Below are positions 39,509 to 48,006 of a stretch of 64,000 bases of DNA, in pieces (positions within the stretch are counted from its first letter, which is position 1; the number at the start of each line of letters is the position of its first letter). The stretch is from Aurantiochytrium sp. KH105. Taxonomy: Eukaryota; Sar; Bigyra; Thraustochytrida; Thraustochytriidae. The translations under genes were made by a program, and so were the position numbers. A model generated the notes under the pieces. The model was not told the origin of the DNA and did not search any database. It saw nothing but the letters and a program-made list of their open reading frames with translations. The stretch is taken from positions 1 to 64,000 of the forward strand of contig BGKB01000126.1 of NCBI GenBank assembly GCA_003116975.1, read 5' to 3'.

Positions 39509-40078
39509 ATGGCTGTAGGCAAGGCCCTCGCCGCGCTCATTGCCGGCCACGCTGCCGCGACGGTCGTCTCCGTACGCGGGGGGCTCACGGCGAGCTCGCC
39601 CGCGACGGACGAACAACAAAGTGGCGCGGACGGCTTTGTGCCAGCCAAAGCCGCAGACGCAGAGCTCGTGCGGCTCGCCAAGCTCGAAACGGAGCTGTAC
39701 CGGGGCCAGCCCCGCTGGCCACGAATCGGCACATCATACGCCGCAGATTGTGCGCTCGAGACGCCCCTGATTGCTGTACAGGGAGAGCAAGCTGTCACGA
39801 GGTGCGCCAAATTCTGGGCCTCGCTCAAGCCCGTCCAACTCGCGCACCGCGAGGAATATGCTCCCGACGGCAAAAGTTTCCGCGTCTTCTTGTCCACAGA
39901 GGTCTCTCTCCTTTCAAGGACCTTTCTCATTCCGAGTTGCGTTGAAATTGAACTCGACGATGCTGGACGTGTAGCGCGCCACCAAGAAACGTGGCACGGC
40001 AACCAGCTTGTTCCTGAGCTTCACATTGTACGCCAAATCAATGGTTGGATTCTTGAAAATCTCTTTGCACCAAAGTGA
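39509..40078 (+). CDS. Putative NTF2/SnoaL-like protein
   Basis: 189 residues from the ATG at 39509. The first 20 residues (MAVGKALAALIAGHAAATVV) are hydrophobic and could be a signal or transit peptide. The C-terminal 115 residues look like a compact alpha+beta domain: a helix with FWASLKPV, then strands CVEIELDDAGRVARHQETWHG and LHIVRQINGWILENLF. The E-W-x-G and final strand-helix pattern recalls NTF2-like/SnoaL folds, a loose similarity only. No catalytic residues can be assigned. An in-frame upstream start at 39470 is not ATG-supported in the same way. Coding status is fairly likely; function unknown. Confidence 0.55.
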   Translation: MAVGKALAALIAGHAAATVVSVRGGLTASSPATDEQQSGADGFVPAKAADAELVRLAKLETELYRGQPRWPRIGTSYAADCALETPLIAVQGEQAVTRCAKFWASLKPVQLAHREEYAPDGKSFRVFLSTEVSLLSRTFLIPSCVEIELDDAGRVARHQETWHGNQLVPELHIVRQINGWILENLFAPK

Positions 40079-40467
40079 ACGACGCACGTTCGCGTCATAC
40101 TTCGTTTCGCTCTGGCGGAAAAGATCGTCACGACAAGTAGACATCAATGACAAGGGAACTTGATCTAGATCTACTGACACACGCAAAACTTTCCGTCTTC
40201 AAAGCTTGCTAGCCCATGCATGACAAAATTCACAAATACCGTGGTGCGAAATCCAGAAATGTAGGTGCAGACCGAGACGGATGATATGTCCTGTGACAAG
40301 AGTAGCAACTCTACCGTTTCAGATTTGATAGACCAGACATCCAAGGGGGTAAAATAGCCTTTTCGCAAAGGGTCTCACGATACTCCGCCAAGCAGAAAGT
40401 CTCTTACTTCTTCTTATTTTAATCTTCAGATCCAAAGTCGGCAACGTAATCAAACGCCGAATATGCC
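40079..40467. other. Convergent intergenic region
   Basis: About 390 bp of moderate GC between two 3' ends; no gene or repeat seen. Confidence 0.5.
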
Positions 40468-41892
40468 TCAAATGTCGTCTTCGCTATCGTTGTATGATGC
40501 ATCATCATCATCATCATCGTCGTCGTTGTCTTCTCCTTCTTCCTCGTCCTCTTCTTTTTGGCTGGAACCTTTCGCTTCTCCGAGACGCACGCTCTTGTAC
40601 CCATTTGTATGTTCCAGGAGGGATTCTGAGACAATATTGTTGCCGCTACCGCCGCCGCTGCTGCTGCTGCTGCCGGCGCCAAGTGTGCTCGCCTGGTGTC
40701 TCGCTCCGAGTTCCGGTAATTCTGTTTTCTTGGTCGTCGCTGCACCGGAGGAGACTGCACCCGTGCTTGCAAACGTCATGAGACGTGAAACACCACTTTC
40801 AGTACCTGCAGCTTGAAGCGGGTCCTGCTCCACGTTCCGCGATCTTCCGGCCCTCCACTTTGGCGAGGTTGATGTCTCATTTCTTCGAGGTTCGCGGCGT
40901 GCTGACGGCTTCACTAAGAGCCTCTCGCTCTCGTAAAGATGTCCACCGCCAACGCGCTCTTTCGGAGACCCAACTTGCCTCTTGCGTTGTCGTCGTCGAT
41001 GTTCTGGCGGCGAGGGAATCTCGGCGGGTGGAATTTTTCGCAGCGTGTACTGTAATCCATGCGGCTTGTCTTCTTTAATGTTAACCTGAACCGACTTGCT
41101 CGCCATTGACCTCGGTTGGGGCTCGCTTTTGACCTCGCTCGACTCCACAATCTCTTTTTCCTCTTTATTATTGAGCTCTTTACGAGCTTGGTTCGCAATA
41201 AGAGCGGCAACGAGTGCATTCCCTATGCCCATGGCGGCTCGTGCTTGAGCAGAGGCCGAGTTGTCGTTTGCACTCGTTTCCGCAGGTTCGCTTTCTGACG
41301 GAGATGCTGTCGGGCCCTCCGTTTCCATTGAAAAAGGTTCTGTTGTGGGTTGAAATGTCGGCGCATCAGATGCCTGCTCGGTCGGGCCCTCGGTAGGTGC
41401 GTCTGATGACGCGTCAGGCAGGATCGTTGTGGGCGCTCCGGTAGAATTTCCTTCGCAAGCAATGGGTGCTGTTCGCTCGATTCTCGTGCCGCATACGCAA
41501 ACTTGCTTCGGAGCACCACACCCAAGGCCGCAAGTCACTGGACACAGAGCACCCATTAGCGAAGGAAGACTGCTGCACATGCCAACCTCATCGGCCTCTT
41601 GGCAATTATCCACGGGAAGTTCTTCGAAGATTTTATCCAATGTTGTATCCACACAAACCCCTTTGCACATACCACATGCGCGCGGGCAAAAGGTTTCCGC
41701 TGCGTTTTTCTGTAAGACGTCGCACCCGCCCACTTCGTAGAGACTTGCGCACGAGTCAACACCAACCAAGAGCCCATTCACGAGTGCCGCAATACCTTCG
41801 TCATCATCGGCGCCGTTTGTGTGACACTCAACCTCGGCGTGCGTCAAGCTCGTTGCGCATGCAAACGCAAGCAAAGCACTCGCTATCTTCAT
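40468..41892 (-). CDS. Secreted or membrane ShK-like protein, left member of a pair
   Basis: 474 residues with a signal peptide (MKIASALLAFACATSLTHA). Two cysteine-rich modules follow at about 23-76 and 80-135, with ShK-like endings (FCPRACGMC; LCPVTCGLGCG) and G-x-C before them, then CVCG. A Thr/Pro/Ser/Glu-rich stretch (PTEGPTE, PTFQPTTEP) of mucin type comes next, then a weakly hydrophobic stretch near 225-240 (MGIGNALVAALIANQ) that might anchor it, and a long Arg/Ser-rich then acidic tail ending in Asp/Glu runs. ShK modules are found in secreted enzymes, peptides and adhesins. The layout, including the C-P-V-x-C-G-x-GC and CVC signature, is shared with the divergent neighbour, so the two are paralogues. 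Role unknown, probably at the cell surface. Confidence 0.78.
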   Translation of the reverse strand: MKIASALLAFACATSLTHAEVECHTNGADDDEGIAALVNGLLVGVDSCASLYEVGGCDVLQKNAAETFCPRACGMCKGVCVDTTLDKIFEELPVDNCQEADEVGMCSSLPSLMGALCPVTCGLGCGAPKQVCVCGTRIERTAPIACEGNSTGAPTTILPDASSDAPTEGPTEQASDAPTFQPTTEPFSMETEGPTASPSESEPAETSANDNSASAQARAAMGIGNALVAALIANQARKELNNKEEKEIVESSEVKSEPQPRSMASKSVQVNIKEDKPHGLQYTLRKIPPAEIPSPPEHRRRQRKRQVGSPKERVGGGHLYESERLLVKPSARREPRRNETSTSPKWRAGRSRNVEQDPLQAAGTESGVSRLMTFASTGAVSSGAATTKKTELPELGARHQASTLGAGSSSSSGGGSGNNIVSESLLEHTNGYKSVRLGEAKGSSQKEEDEEEGEDNDDDDDDDDASYNDSEDDI

Positions 41893-42117
41893 TGCGCGAT
41901 GTCTTCTCAGCTTTGTTCTCTGGCGGCGTCGCCCGCAAGCAATGAGGCGCCCAATCAGCCATCTTCCGCGGCCCCGAATTTCGTAACGGTCATCGTCCCC
42001 ATAAAGAAGAAAATACGTGGAACTCTTCGCGTGTTGTATGAGCGCTGCCTTGGCATCAGGAGCGCGGGTGGGCGCGCGTCCTGATTGATTGAAGCAAAGA
42101 GCAAAGAAAGCAGAACT
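41893..42117. promoter_or_regulatory. Short divergent promoter of the ShK-like pair
   Basis: Only 225 bp separate the two ATGs. A CCAAT-box sequence (CCAATCAG) lies at 41950-41957. No TATA-like element is evident. A shared bidirectional promoter is inferred from the spacing. Confidence 0.55.
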
Positions 42118-44439
42118 ATGTGGGCTTCTTGCTGGGTTGCTGCGCTGCTCCTGACTGCGTTATCAATACTGCACGGCGCAGAGGGCGCGTGCGCAGACAA
42201 TAGCTTTGAAGCACTACAAACGGCGGGGCTGGCTGTCTCATCGTGCGCTGATCTCGCCGAATCGGGATATTGCGGATTGCTGACACGCGAAGCTGTCGAG
42301 GGGCTCTGTGCCTTGTCGTGCGGACTGTGTCGTACAGAAGAAGAAGAGTCTCCTCTTGATCCTTGCGCTGATGTTAATGCATCCGTCATCGATCAACACC
42401 CACGCTTGCGCTATCTTGGAGCAACGTGCAGCGACATCGCCTTGGCCGGGGGTTGCGCGAGTCATGCTGACGCGGCAAACGTCTACTGTCCTGCGAGCTG
42501 CGCCGTGCAAGATTGCCCGAATGCATGCCACGACAATGATGAGCTCTTTTCGCAGTCACTTGTTCTTCCCGGTGACGACTGCGCAACGGCAGCTTTGCAA
42601 GACGCTTGCAGCGATTTCTCTGGAATCATGCGCGCTGTTTGCCCTGTTTCGTGTGGAATGGGCTGTGCAGCTTTTGGCGACGAAGACAATACAACAAGCG
42701 ACGCCATCGTTTGCGTTTGTGACGGTGAATTTGTGGATACAGATGATCAAGGACGCCCACTTGAGCCGGACACTTGCTTGGACGGCATAGCAGCGCTGAC
42801 AAATGCAGATCTTCTCGATCCTAATGCGGTGAATGAAAGTAACGTTCCGACACAGCCAGATACGGAGGATGCGTCGGCGGCCGCGGAACCAACGTCTCCA
42901 TTGGAAGCCTTTGATCTTTCCAGCAGCGTTTTCACAACGATCATGATGGTATACACGATGCATCAACGAGTGCGGCTTCATAATTCGTCGGCGTCGTCTG
43001 GAGGAGACCCGAATCGAGGACTTCGCAAGTTGTGTCCGTACTGCTTGGTGTCTGATCGATACCCAGCAATCGAAGGCAAGACGCGTGTTCATCCTTCAGG
43101 GATTGTAGAAACACGCATGCGAAGTATTGCTGCGAGCACGGGAGCAGCTGGGGGGGCGCCTTTGACAAAAGCAATAGCCACAATGGCCACGGCGGCTAAT
43201 TTAGGTGCAGGAGCCGCATTCTTGAAAAGACAATTCAATGGTGAAAAGACGATTCCAGCTCTTGACACTCTCAAGAGTATCGCTGGCGAACGTGGTATTC
43301 CCGGAATCGATGATATCGACAAGATAAAGTCTCTCGTTGGCGAAAAGGGACTTGATCAGCTATTGAAGAGCAAAGAGGGCGGTATTGCAAAACTCCAAGA
43401 AGCCTTTGCTGGCAACGATCAAATTGCAAAACTTCAGGAAGCTCTAGCTGGCAACGACCAACTTGCAAAACTCCAAGAAGCTCTAGCTGGCGGAGATCAA
43501 ATTTCAAAACTCCAAGAAACTCTAGCTGGCAACGATAAAATTGCAAAACTCCAAGAAGCTCTAGCTGGCAACGATAAAATTGCAAAACTTCAGGAAGCTC
43601 TAACTGGCAACGATAAAATTGCAAAACATCAAGAAGCTCTCGCTGGCAATGATCAAATTGCAAAACTTCAGGAAGCTTTCGCTGGCGGAGATCAAATTAC
43701 AAAACTCCAAGAAGCTTTCGCTGGCGAAGATCAAATTGCAAAACTTCAGGAAGCTTTCGCTGGCGGAGACCAACTTGCAAAACTCCAAGAAGCTTTCGCT
43801 GGCGGAAAAGGGCTTGCAAATGCCCTGGGTGACGGCAAAGAGCTCGCGAAGCTGCAGGCTCTGGCTGGAGACGATCGAATTGCGAAACTGCAACATGCCT
43901 TGGCCGGCAACGACAGACTTTCAAATTTGCAAGCTTTAGTTGAAGACGGAAAGCCCAGCAATTTGCAAGATCTTGGTCATTTGGCAAACATTAAAGAAAG
44001 TCTCGCTGGGACATACGAGCTTGAAAAGCTTCAAGCACTGGCTAAAACGGTCGATTTCTCCGAGCTGGCACGTCTTCGCGGCAGTGGCCTCTCTGATCTG
44101 GAAGATTATGCGAGACAGGCCTCTGCTGTACTCGAAAACCCTTCGAGCCTCGGGAATCAACAAATTGCAGCTGCAAGTCGAGCCTTGCCTGCACTGGCAA
44201 CCCATGAGGGTCTGAGCGCAGTTTCGAATCTCGAGAAACACGCAGCAGAAGAAAAGGATCACTTGTTGGCAATGGCCGGAAGTACGATGTCAGATGTCGA
44301 CAAGCTGAGAACGCTCGCAGCACAGGGCGGTCTATCACACCTCGAAAAGGCTCAGGTCCTTGGCCTTGCTTGTCGAGGTTTCGAGAGCGATAGCGAGTCC
44401 AGCGAGGAAAGCAGCTCCTCCGATGCAAGCGGCCTCTAG
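42118..44439 (+). CDS. Secreted ShK-like protein with 13-residue repeats
   Basis: 773 residues from the ATG at 42118, which opens a signal peptide (WVAALLLTALSILHGAEG). Three ShK-like modules follow: CADNSFEAL to SCGLC, CADVNAS to SCAVQDC, and CHDNDEL to VSCGMGC, then a CVC signature as in the left neighbour. A hydrophobic stretch near 280-292 (VFTTIMMVYTM) may be a membrane span. From about 423 to 565 there are eleven 13-residue repeats of the type IAKLQEALAGNDQ, with looser copies before and after. They should form amphipathic helices. The tail is acidic and Ser-rich. A non-ATG start 33 nt upstream would only lengthen the signal peptide. Paralogue of the divergent gene; the repeat domain is unique to this member. 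Function unknown. Confidence 0.8.
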   Translation: MWASCWVAALLLTALSILHGAEGACADNSFEALQTAGLAVSSCADLAESGYCGLLTREAVEGLCALSCGLCRTEEEESPLDPCADVNASVIDQHPRLRYLGATCSDIALAGGCASHADAANVYCPASCAVQDCPNACHDNDELFSQSLVLPGDDCATAALQDACSDFSGIMRAVCPVSCGMGCAAFGDEDNTTSDAIVCVCDGEFVDTDDQGRPLEPDTCLDGIAALTNADLLDPNAVNESNVPTQPDTEDASAAAEPTSPLEAFDLSSSVFTTIMMVYTMHQRVRLHNSSASSGGDPNRGLRKLCPYCLVSDRYPAIEGKTRVHPSGIVETRMRSIAASTGAAGGAPLTKAIATMATAANLGAGAAFLKRQFNGEKTIPALDTLKSIAGERGIPGIDDIDKIKSLVGEKGLDQLLKSKEGGIAKLQEAFAGNDQIAKLQEALAGNDQLAKLQEALAGGDQISKLQETLAGNDKIAKLQEALAGNDKIAKLQEALTGNDKIAKHQEALAGNDQIAKLQEAFAGGDQITKLQEAFAGEDQIAKLQEAFAGGDQLAKLQEAFAGGKGLANALGDGKELAKLQALAGDDRIAKLQHALAGNDRLSNLQALVEDGKPSNLQDLGHLANIKESLAGTYELEKLQALAKTVDFSELARLRGSGLSDLEDYARQASAVLENPSSLGNQQIAAASRALPALATHEGLSAVSNLEKHAAEEKDHLLAMAGSTMSDVDKLRTLAAQGGLSHLEKAQVLGLACRGFESDSESSEESSSSDASGL
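43384..43812 (+). repeat. 39-bp tandem repeat, eleven coding units
   Basis: Eleven in-frame 39-bp units encoding [IL]AKLQEA[FL]AG[NG]D[QK]. Units differ at scattered third positions and at codons 8, 11 and 13, so the array is neither brand new nor ancient. Its base composition is clearly less GC-rich than the flanking coding sequence. Confidence 0.95.
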
Positions 44440-44653
44440 ATAACATATTAAAGAAGTTTCCCCCAATCTTATGGCGTGATGTGCTTGCTCCTCTTCTTGC
44501 TCTTCTTCTTCTTGCTCTTGCTCGAGGCGCGGCTCGCTTTGCTCTCTTGCGCAAGATGCAAACGTGTCTGGAAAGTGATTGTTCATGAATTGATCTCTTT
44601 GCGCTGGCGCACTCACTGTTAGAGCTAGTGTTCATCATCTCTCTTGCGATGCA

Positions 44654-46606
44654 ATGACGATTCCAACGTCGGCGCGGCCCGAGCACAGCGCGGGCGCCAT
44701 GTCGTCGGCGCGCGTGCAGGACCTGCTGGCGGCGTGCGACCAGGTCTTTGACGAGGTCGCGGACGTCCTGAACGACGACGAGGCGTCCCCTCGAGGTCGC
44801 GACGGCTGGAGGCTCGCAGGCGAGGATGAGCCGCGCGGCTCTGACGGCGACGAGGGCGACGAGGACGACGAGGCGCGCGGCAGCGAGACAATTGCAGAGG
44901 ACGACGGCCGCGAGGACGGTCGCTGGCAGTCGCAGGACCGCAGCGATAACCTGGCTGATGCAGACAATGCGGGCGAGAGGGTTAAACGCGAGTTCAAAGA
45001 CCTTAACGCGGACGCCGATGGAAACGCAAATGTCGCGACCGCTGCCGCCGCCGCCGAAGACGACAATGATGATGCTGGTGATGAAGGTGAAGAAGATGAT
45101 GAAGCTGGGAATGATAACCAAGGACAAGATGGCAATCGTAAACCTTTCGGCCGGGAAACGCTTCTAACTCCAGCAGAGTTGGAGGCAGATTCGCTTCTTG
45201 AGGCTATCGCCTCGAAACGAAATGGTCATGATGAACCCGCGCAAGGGCCATCGCAACAAAACGAGGTAGGATATCTGGAGGTCCCTTTGGATATTGAAGC
45301 ATACTGGCTCCTACAAGAAATGGCCTGGGAGGAGGCACAAGACGAAGACGACGACGACGAAGATGGAGACGATAAAGAGGACAACGAAGACAATGAAGAC
45401 AATGAAGCAGAGCGCTTACAAGAAAAGAGCAATGGTAAAGACCTCGGCGAAGGTGCAGAACATGCGAAGGGTGTACAGCCAGAGAGCACCGAACCAGAAT
45501 TCACAAGCTTTTCTTTGCGCGTGATCGGGGTGGCAGGACGGACAGGGTTCGAAGAAACCAAGGAGCTCAGAGTGCACAAGGGCATGCGTATTGCCGGACG
45601 ATATGAAGTCGAAGATGTTGTAGGCGAAGCTGCCTTTTCCACGGCACTTCGATGCATTGACACGGCTGCTGGCACTGCCGGACGGCCTGTTTGCTGCAAG
45701 GTTATCAAGAACAGCAAAGACTTTGTGGATCAGAGTTTGGACGAGATTCGGCTGCTGAAACACTTGAACGAGCGCGATCCAGAAGCAGCGCACGTTGTGC
45801 AGCTATTGGACTTTTTCTATCACAAGGAGCACTTGTTTCTGGTGACGGAGCTCTTGGGCGCGAATTTGTTTGCCGGCTGGCGCAATGTTCTCGAGGCGCT
45901 CTCCGTCGAGGAGGCGGTGTGGACTGTGGCAATGCAGTGTCTTTCAGCACTTGAATTCGTGCATGCTTCAGGTCTCATTCACTGTGACATTAAACCAGAG
46001 AACATCCTCGTTGCCTCGTTGTCGCCTTTGCGTGTCAAGCTGATTGACTTTGGTTCGAGCTGTTTTGCGACGGACCGCCTGAGCTCGTACATTCAAAGTC
46101 GATTTTACCGCGCTCCAGAGGTTGTCCTCGGTCTTTCGTTTGATGCTCGCATCGACCTGTGGTCTCTCGGGTGTGTTCTCGCGGAGCTCCGCGCCGGCCA
46201 GGTGCTTTTCGAGTGTGCGGACGCCCATGAGCTCTTGGCGCTCATTGTGAGTACCTTGGGACCTGTGCCTCGCAAGCTTTTGCGTGGTGCGCGGTTTGCG
46301 CACAAGTTCTTTGTCGGCAATGTGCTGCACCGGCCGCCTGAGGACGAGGATGACTATGAAACTCCGTCTGTGGTATCCTTGTTCTACCCGCGGCGATCCT
46401 CTTTAGTATCGAGGCTGCCCGCGGCAACGTCGCCTCAGCTTTTGCATCTCTTGTCGGATCTTTTGACGCTCGACCCATCTAAGAGAAGCTCTGCGCGCGA
46501 ACTTCTTTCAGTTCATTATTCTAGTGGCGAGTCGGCCCTCACGTCGGCTCAGACAGCGACCGATGAGGAAGCGAATGCCAAAGTAGGAACATCTTCGTCG
46601 TCATAG
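44654..46606 (+). CDS. DYRK-family protein kinase, plant-type
   Basis: 650 residues. The N-terminal 300 are acidic and low complexity (Asp/Glu/Asn runs) with short conserved-looking islands. The kinase domain covers about 317-630: lysine K349 (VCCKVIKN), catalytic loop HCDIKPEN (H443, D445), DFG at D465 (IDFGSSCF), and activation loop YIQSRFYRAPEV with Y479, the tyrosine that DYRKs autophosphorylate. The other Tyr of the usual YxY is Ser here, and the glycine loop reads GEAAFS. Both features, and the block DFVDQSLDEIRLLKHLN, match the plant-type DYRK group rather than animal DYRK1/2. These are dual-specificity kinases acting on Ser/Thr substrates in growth and stress control. The ATG at 44654 is first; one at codon 16 is an alternative. 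Confidence 0.88.
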   Translation: MTIPTSARPEHSAGAMSSARVQDLLAACDQVFDEVADVLNDDEASPRGRDGWRLAGEDEPRGSDGDEGDEDDEARGSETIAEDDGREDGRWQSQDRSDNLADADNAGERVKREFKDLNADADGNANVATAAAAAEDDNDDAGDEGEEDDEAGNDNQGQDGNRKPFGRETLLTPAELEADSLLEAIASKRNGHDEPAQGPSQQNEVGYLEVPLDIEAYWLLQEMAWEEAQDEDDDDEDGDDKEDNEDNEDNEAERLQEKSNGKDLGEGAEHAKGVQPESTEPEFTSFSLRVIGVAGRTGFEETKELRVHKGMRIAGRYEVEDVVGEAAFSTALRCIDTAAGTAGRPVCCKVIKNSKDFVDQSLDEIRLLKHLNERDPEAAHVVQLLDFFYHKEHLFLVTELLGANLFAGWRNVLEALSVEEAVWTVAMQCLSALEFVHASGLIHCDIKPENILVASLSPLRVKLIDFGSSCFATDRLSSYIQSRFYRAPEVVLGLSFDARIDLWSLGCVLAELRAGQVLFECADAHELLALIVSTLGPVPRKLLRGARFAHKFFVGNVLHRPPEDEDDYETPSVVSLFYPRRSSLVSRLPAATSPQLLHLLSDLLTLDPSKRSSARELLSVHYSSGESALTSAQTATDEEANAKVGTSSSS

Positions 46607-47082
46607 TATCTGTGCCCTTTCTTCCTTTCCCCCTTCCTTCTTCTTCTTTTGCGTTCTTTAATCTTGACATCGCGTACTACATTCCGTTCAAGCTTTTTTG
46701 TCTGAGTGTTTGCGCGCGGGCGAGTATCGCAACTCGCTTCTGTAGTTGACGTAAATGGCAAACACATTTAGGTTTTTATTTTTTATTTTTTGTAAAATTC
46801 CCGCCACAGTCTTACATTGGCTCGACATCTGACCACGGCCTGATACTGCACGTGGCGTCATGGTCAAAAGGCGAAGATCTTCATTGAGCACACGGGAAGA
46901 TGAAAGGCATTTCTTCGAGTGTGGAAAGAATGGGAACTGTCTCGCCCCAAATGGAGTCGCGCTTCATTCACATCGAGAACTTTTCTTTACCGAATGGTCC
47001 AACTCTGGCGTATGCAAGGACGTAGTCAAGGCTGTCGCCTCGCTACTAATGATTGGAACAGCACGACAGTACCTTCTTCGAC
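46607..47082. other. Convergent intergenic region
   Basis: About 480 bp between two 3' ends; starts with a pyrimidine-rich stretch (CTTCTT/CCTTT) and has T-rich sequence near 46772-46795. No gene seen. Confidence 0.5.
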
Positions 47083-47532
47083 TCATGCTCGCGCAATCTT
47101 CAAAATAAATCTGCGCAGTATACTTGTAGCCGTGGTCTCTTGTGTCGATGATGATGTTGATGATGATGATGGTGTTGTTGCAGGAAGAGGAAGACTTGGC
47201 TCGTGTGCATCCTTTCTGGCGTGACGTACACGAGCAGCCTCGAGACCGATGAGAATGCCAACGCAGTCGGCGACAAAGTCACGGAGCGAAGCACGGGGTC
47301 CGTCATATATCTCTTTGATCACTGCAATGAAGAGCGCGAGAGCCACACAGAGAATGTCTTTGCGCGGCGCCAGGCAGGAAGCCGCCAAGACAATGCCTGC
47401 ACAAGCCGCAACGTGAAGAAACTTGTCTTGTCGTATCCAAAGATCGTCAACATCACCGACCGCGAGCGCATCGACCGCCCAGGCAAGACTTGCAAGTGCC
47501 ACGACACTTTGACGTAGCTCACGAACACCCAT
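47083..47532 (-). CDS. Small VanZ-like membrane protein
   Basis: 149 residues from the ATG at 47532. Three to four hydrophobic segments (ALASLAWAVDALAV, HVAACAGIVLAASCLA, ILCVALALFIAVIKEIYD, FVADCVGILIGLEAA) with polar residues in a pattern typical of VanZ-like/DUF2279 membrane proteins: DK-x-LH before the first long span, KE-x-xD after the third, and D-x-x-AD-x-x-G before the last. The tail is Ser/Thr/Pro-rich. The biochemical role of this family is unknown. An in-frame upstream start at 47622 is not ATG. Convergent with the DYRK kinase gene. Confidence 0.6.
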   Translation of the reverse strand: MGVRELRQSVVALASLAWAVDALAVGDVDDLWIRQDKFLHVAACAGIVLAASCLAPRKDILCVALALFIAVIKEIYDGPRASLRDFVADCVGILIGLEAARVRHARKDAHEPSLPLPATTPSSSSTSSSTQETTATSILRRFILKIARA

Positions 47533-48006
47533 GGTCTGCGGACTGAAGCGTTGCGCCGCTCTGCTGCATTGCCACGCCGCCTGATAATCGCTCGTGCCGA
47601 GTTCGTATCTGTCCGCGCGCAAAGTGGTCTTCCATTTTTGCTGCTGCCAAGATTTATTTGGGGAACAAACAACGTGCTGCTGTAGTTCTATTCTTAGGGG
47701 GGTAAGGGGACGGCTTCAGACCTTGACAAGCCTCGAGCCATGGGCGCGCCGCCACGCACGAACTTGCTGTTCGTGCCTGCCTTGCCAAGCCTCTTACGGC
47801 ACGTCAAATCAGAAAGCAGAGACGAAGGCCAAAAGAATGCATCATTTACTTTAGGTCATGCCCGATGTTCTTGGTCGGAGGTATACATGGATGAATCTCG
47901 ATTTCAAGTTGATACTTTTGCGCTCCGTTCACGAACGAGTAGCCTGCTGTGCAGTTGCAAGGGCGTTGTGCAGGTCGAGTTCGTGAAGGGCTCGCTTGCA
48001 GCCTTT
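47533..48006. other. Intergenic
   Basis: About 470 bp between two minus-strand genes; no gene or strong repeat seen. Presumably 3' flank of the 628-residue protein gene and promoter of the VanZ-like gene. Confidence 0.5.

Noticed and set aside
47083-47532. Bacterial horizontal transfer of a VanZ gene
   Set aside because: Similarity is at the level of a pattern of polar residues in membrane spans; base composition matches the neighbours.
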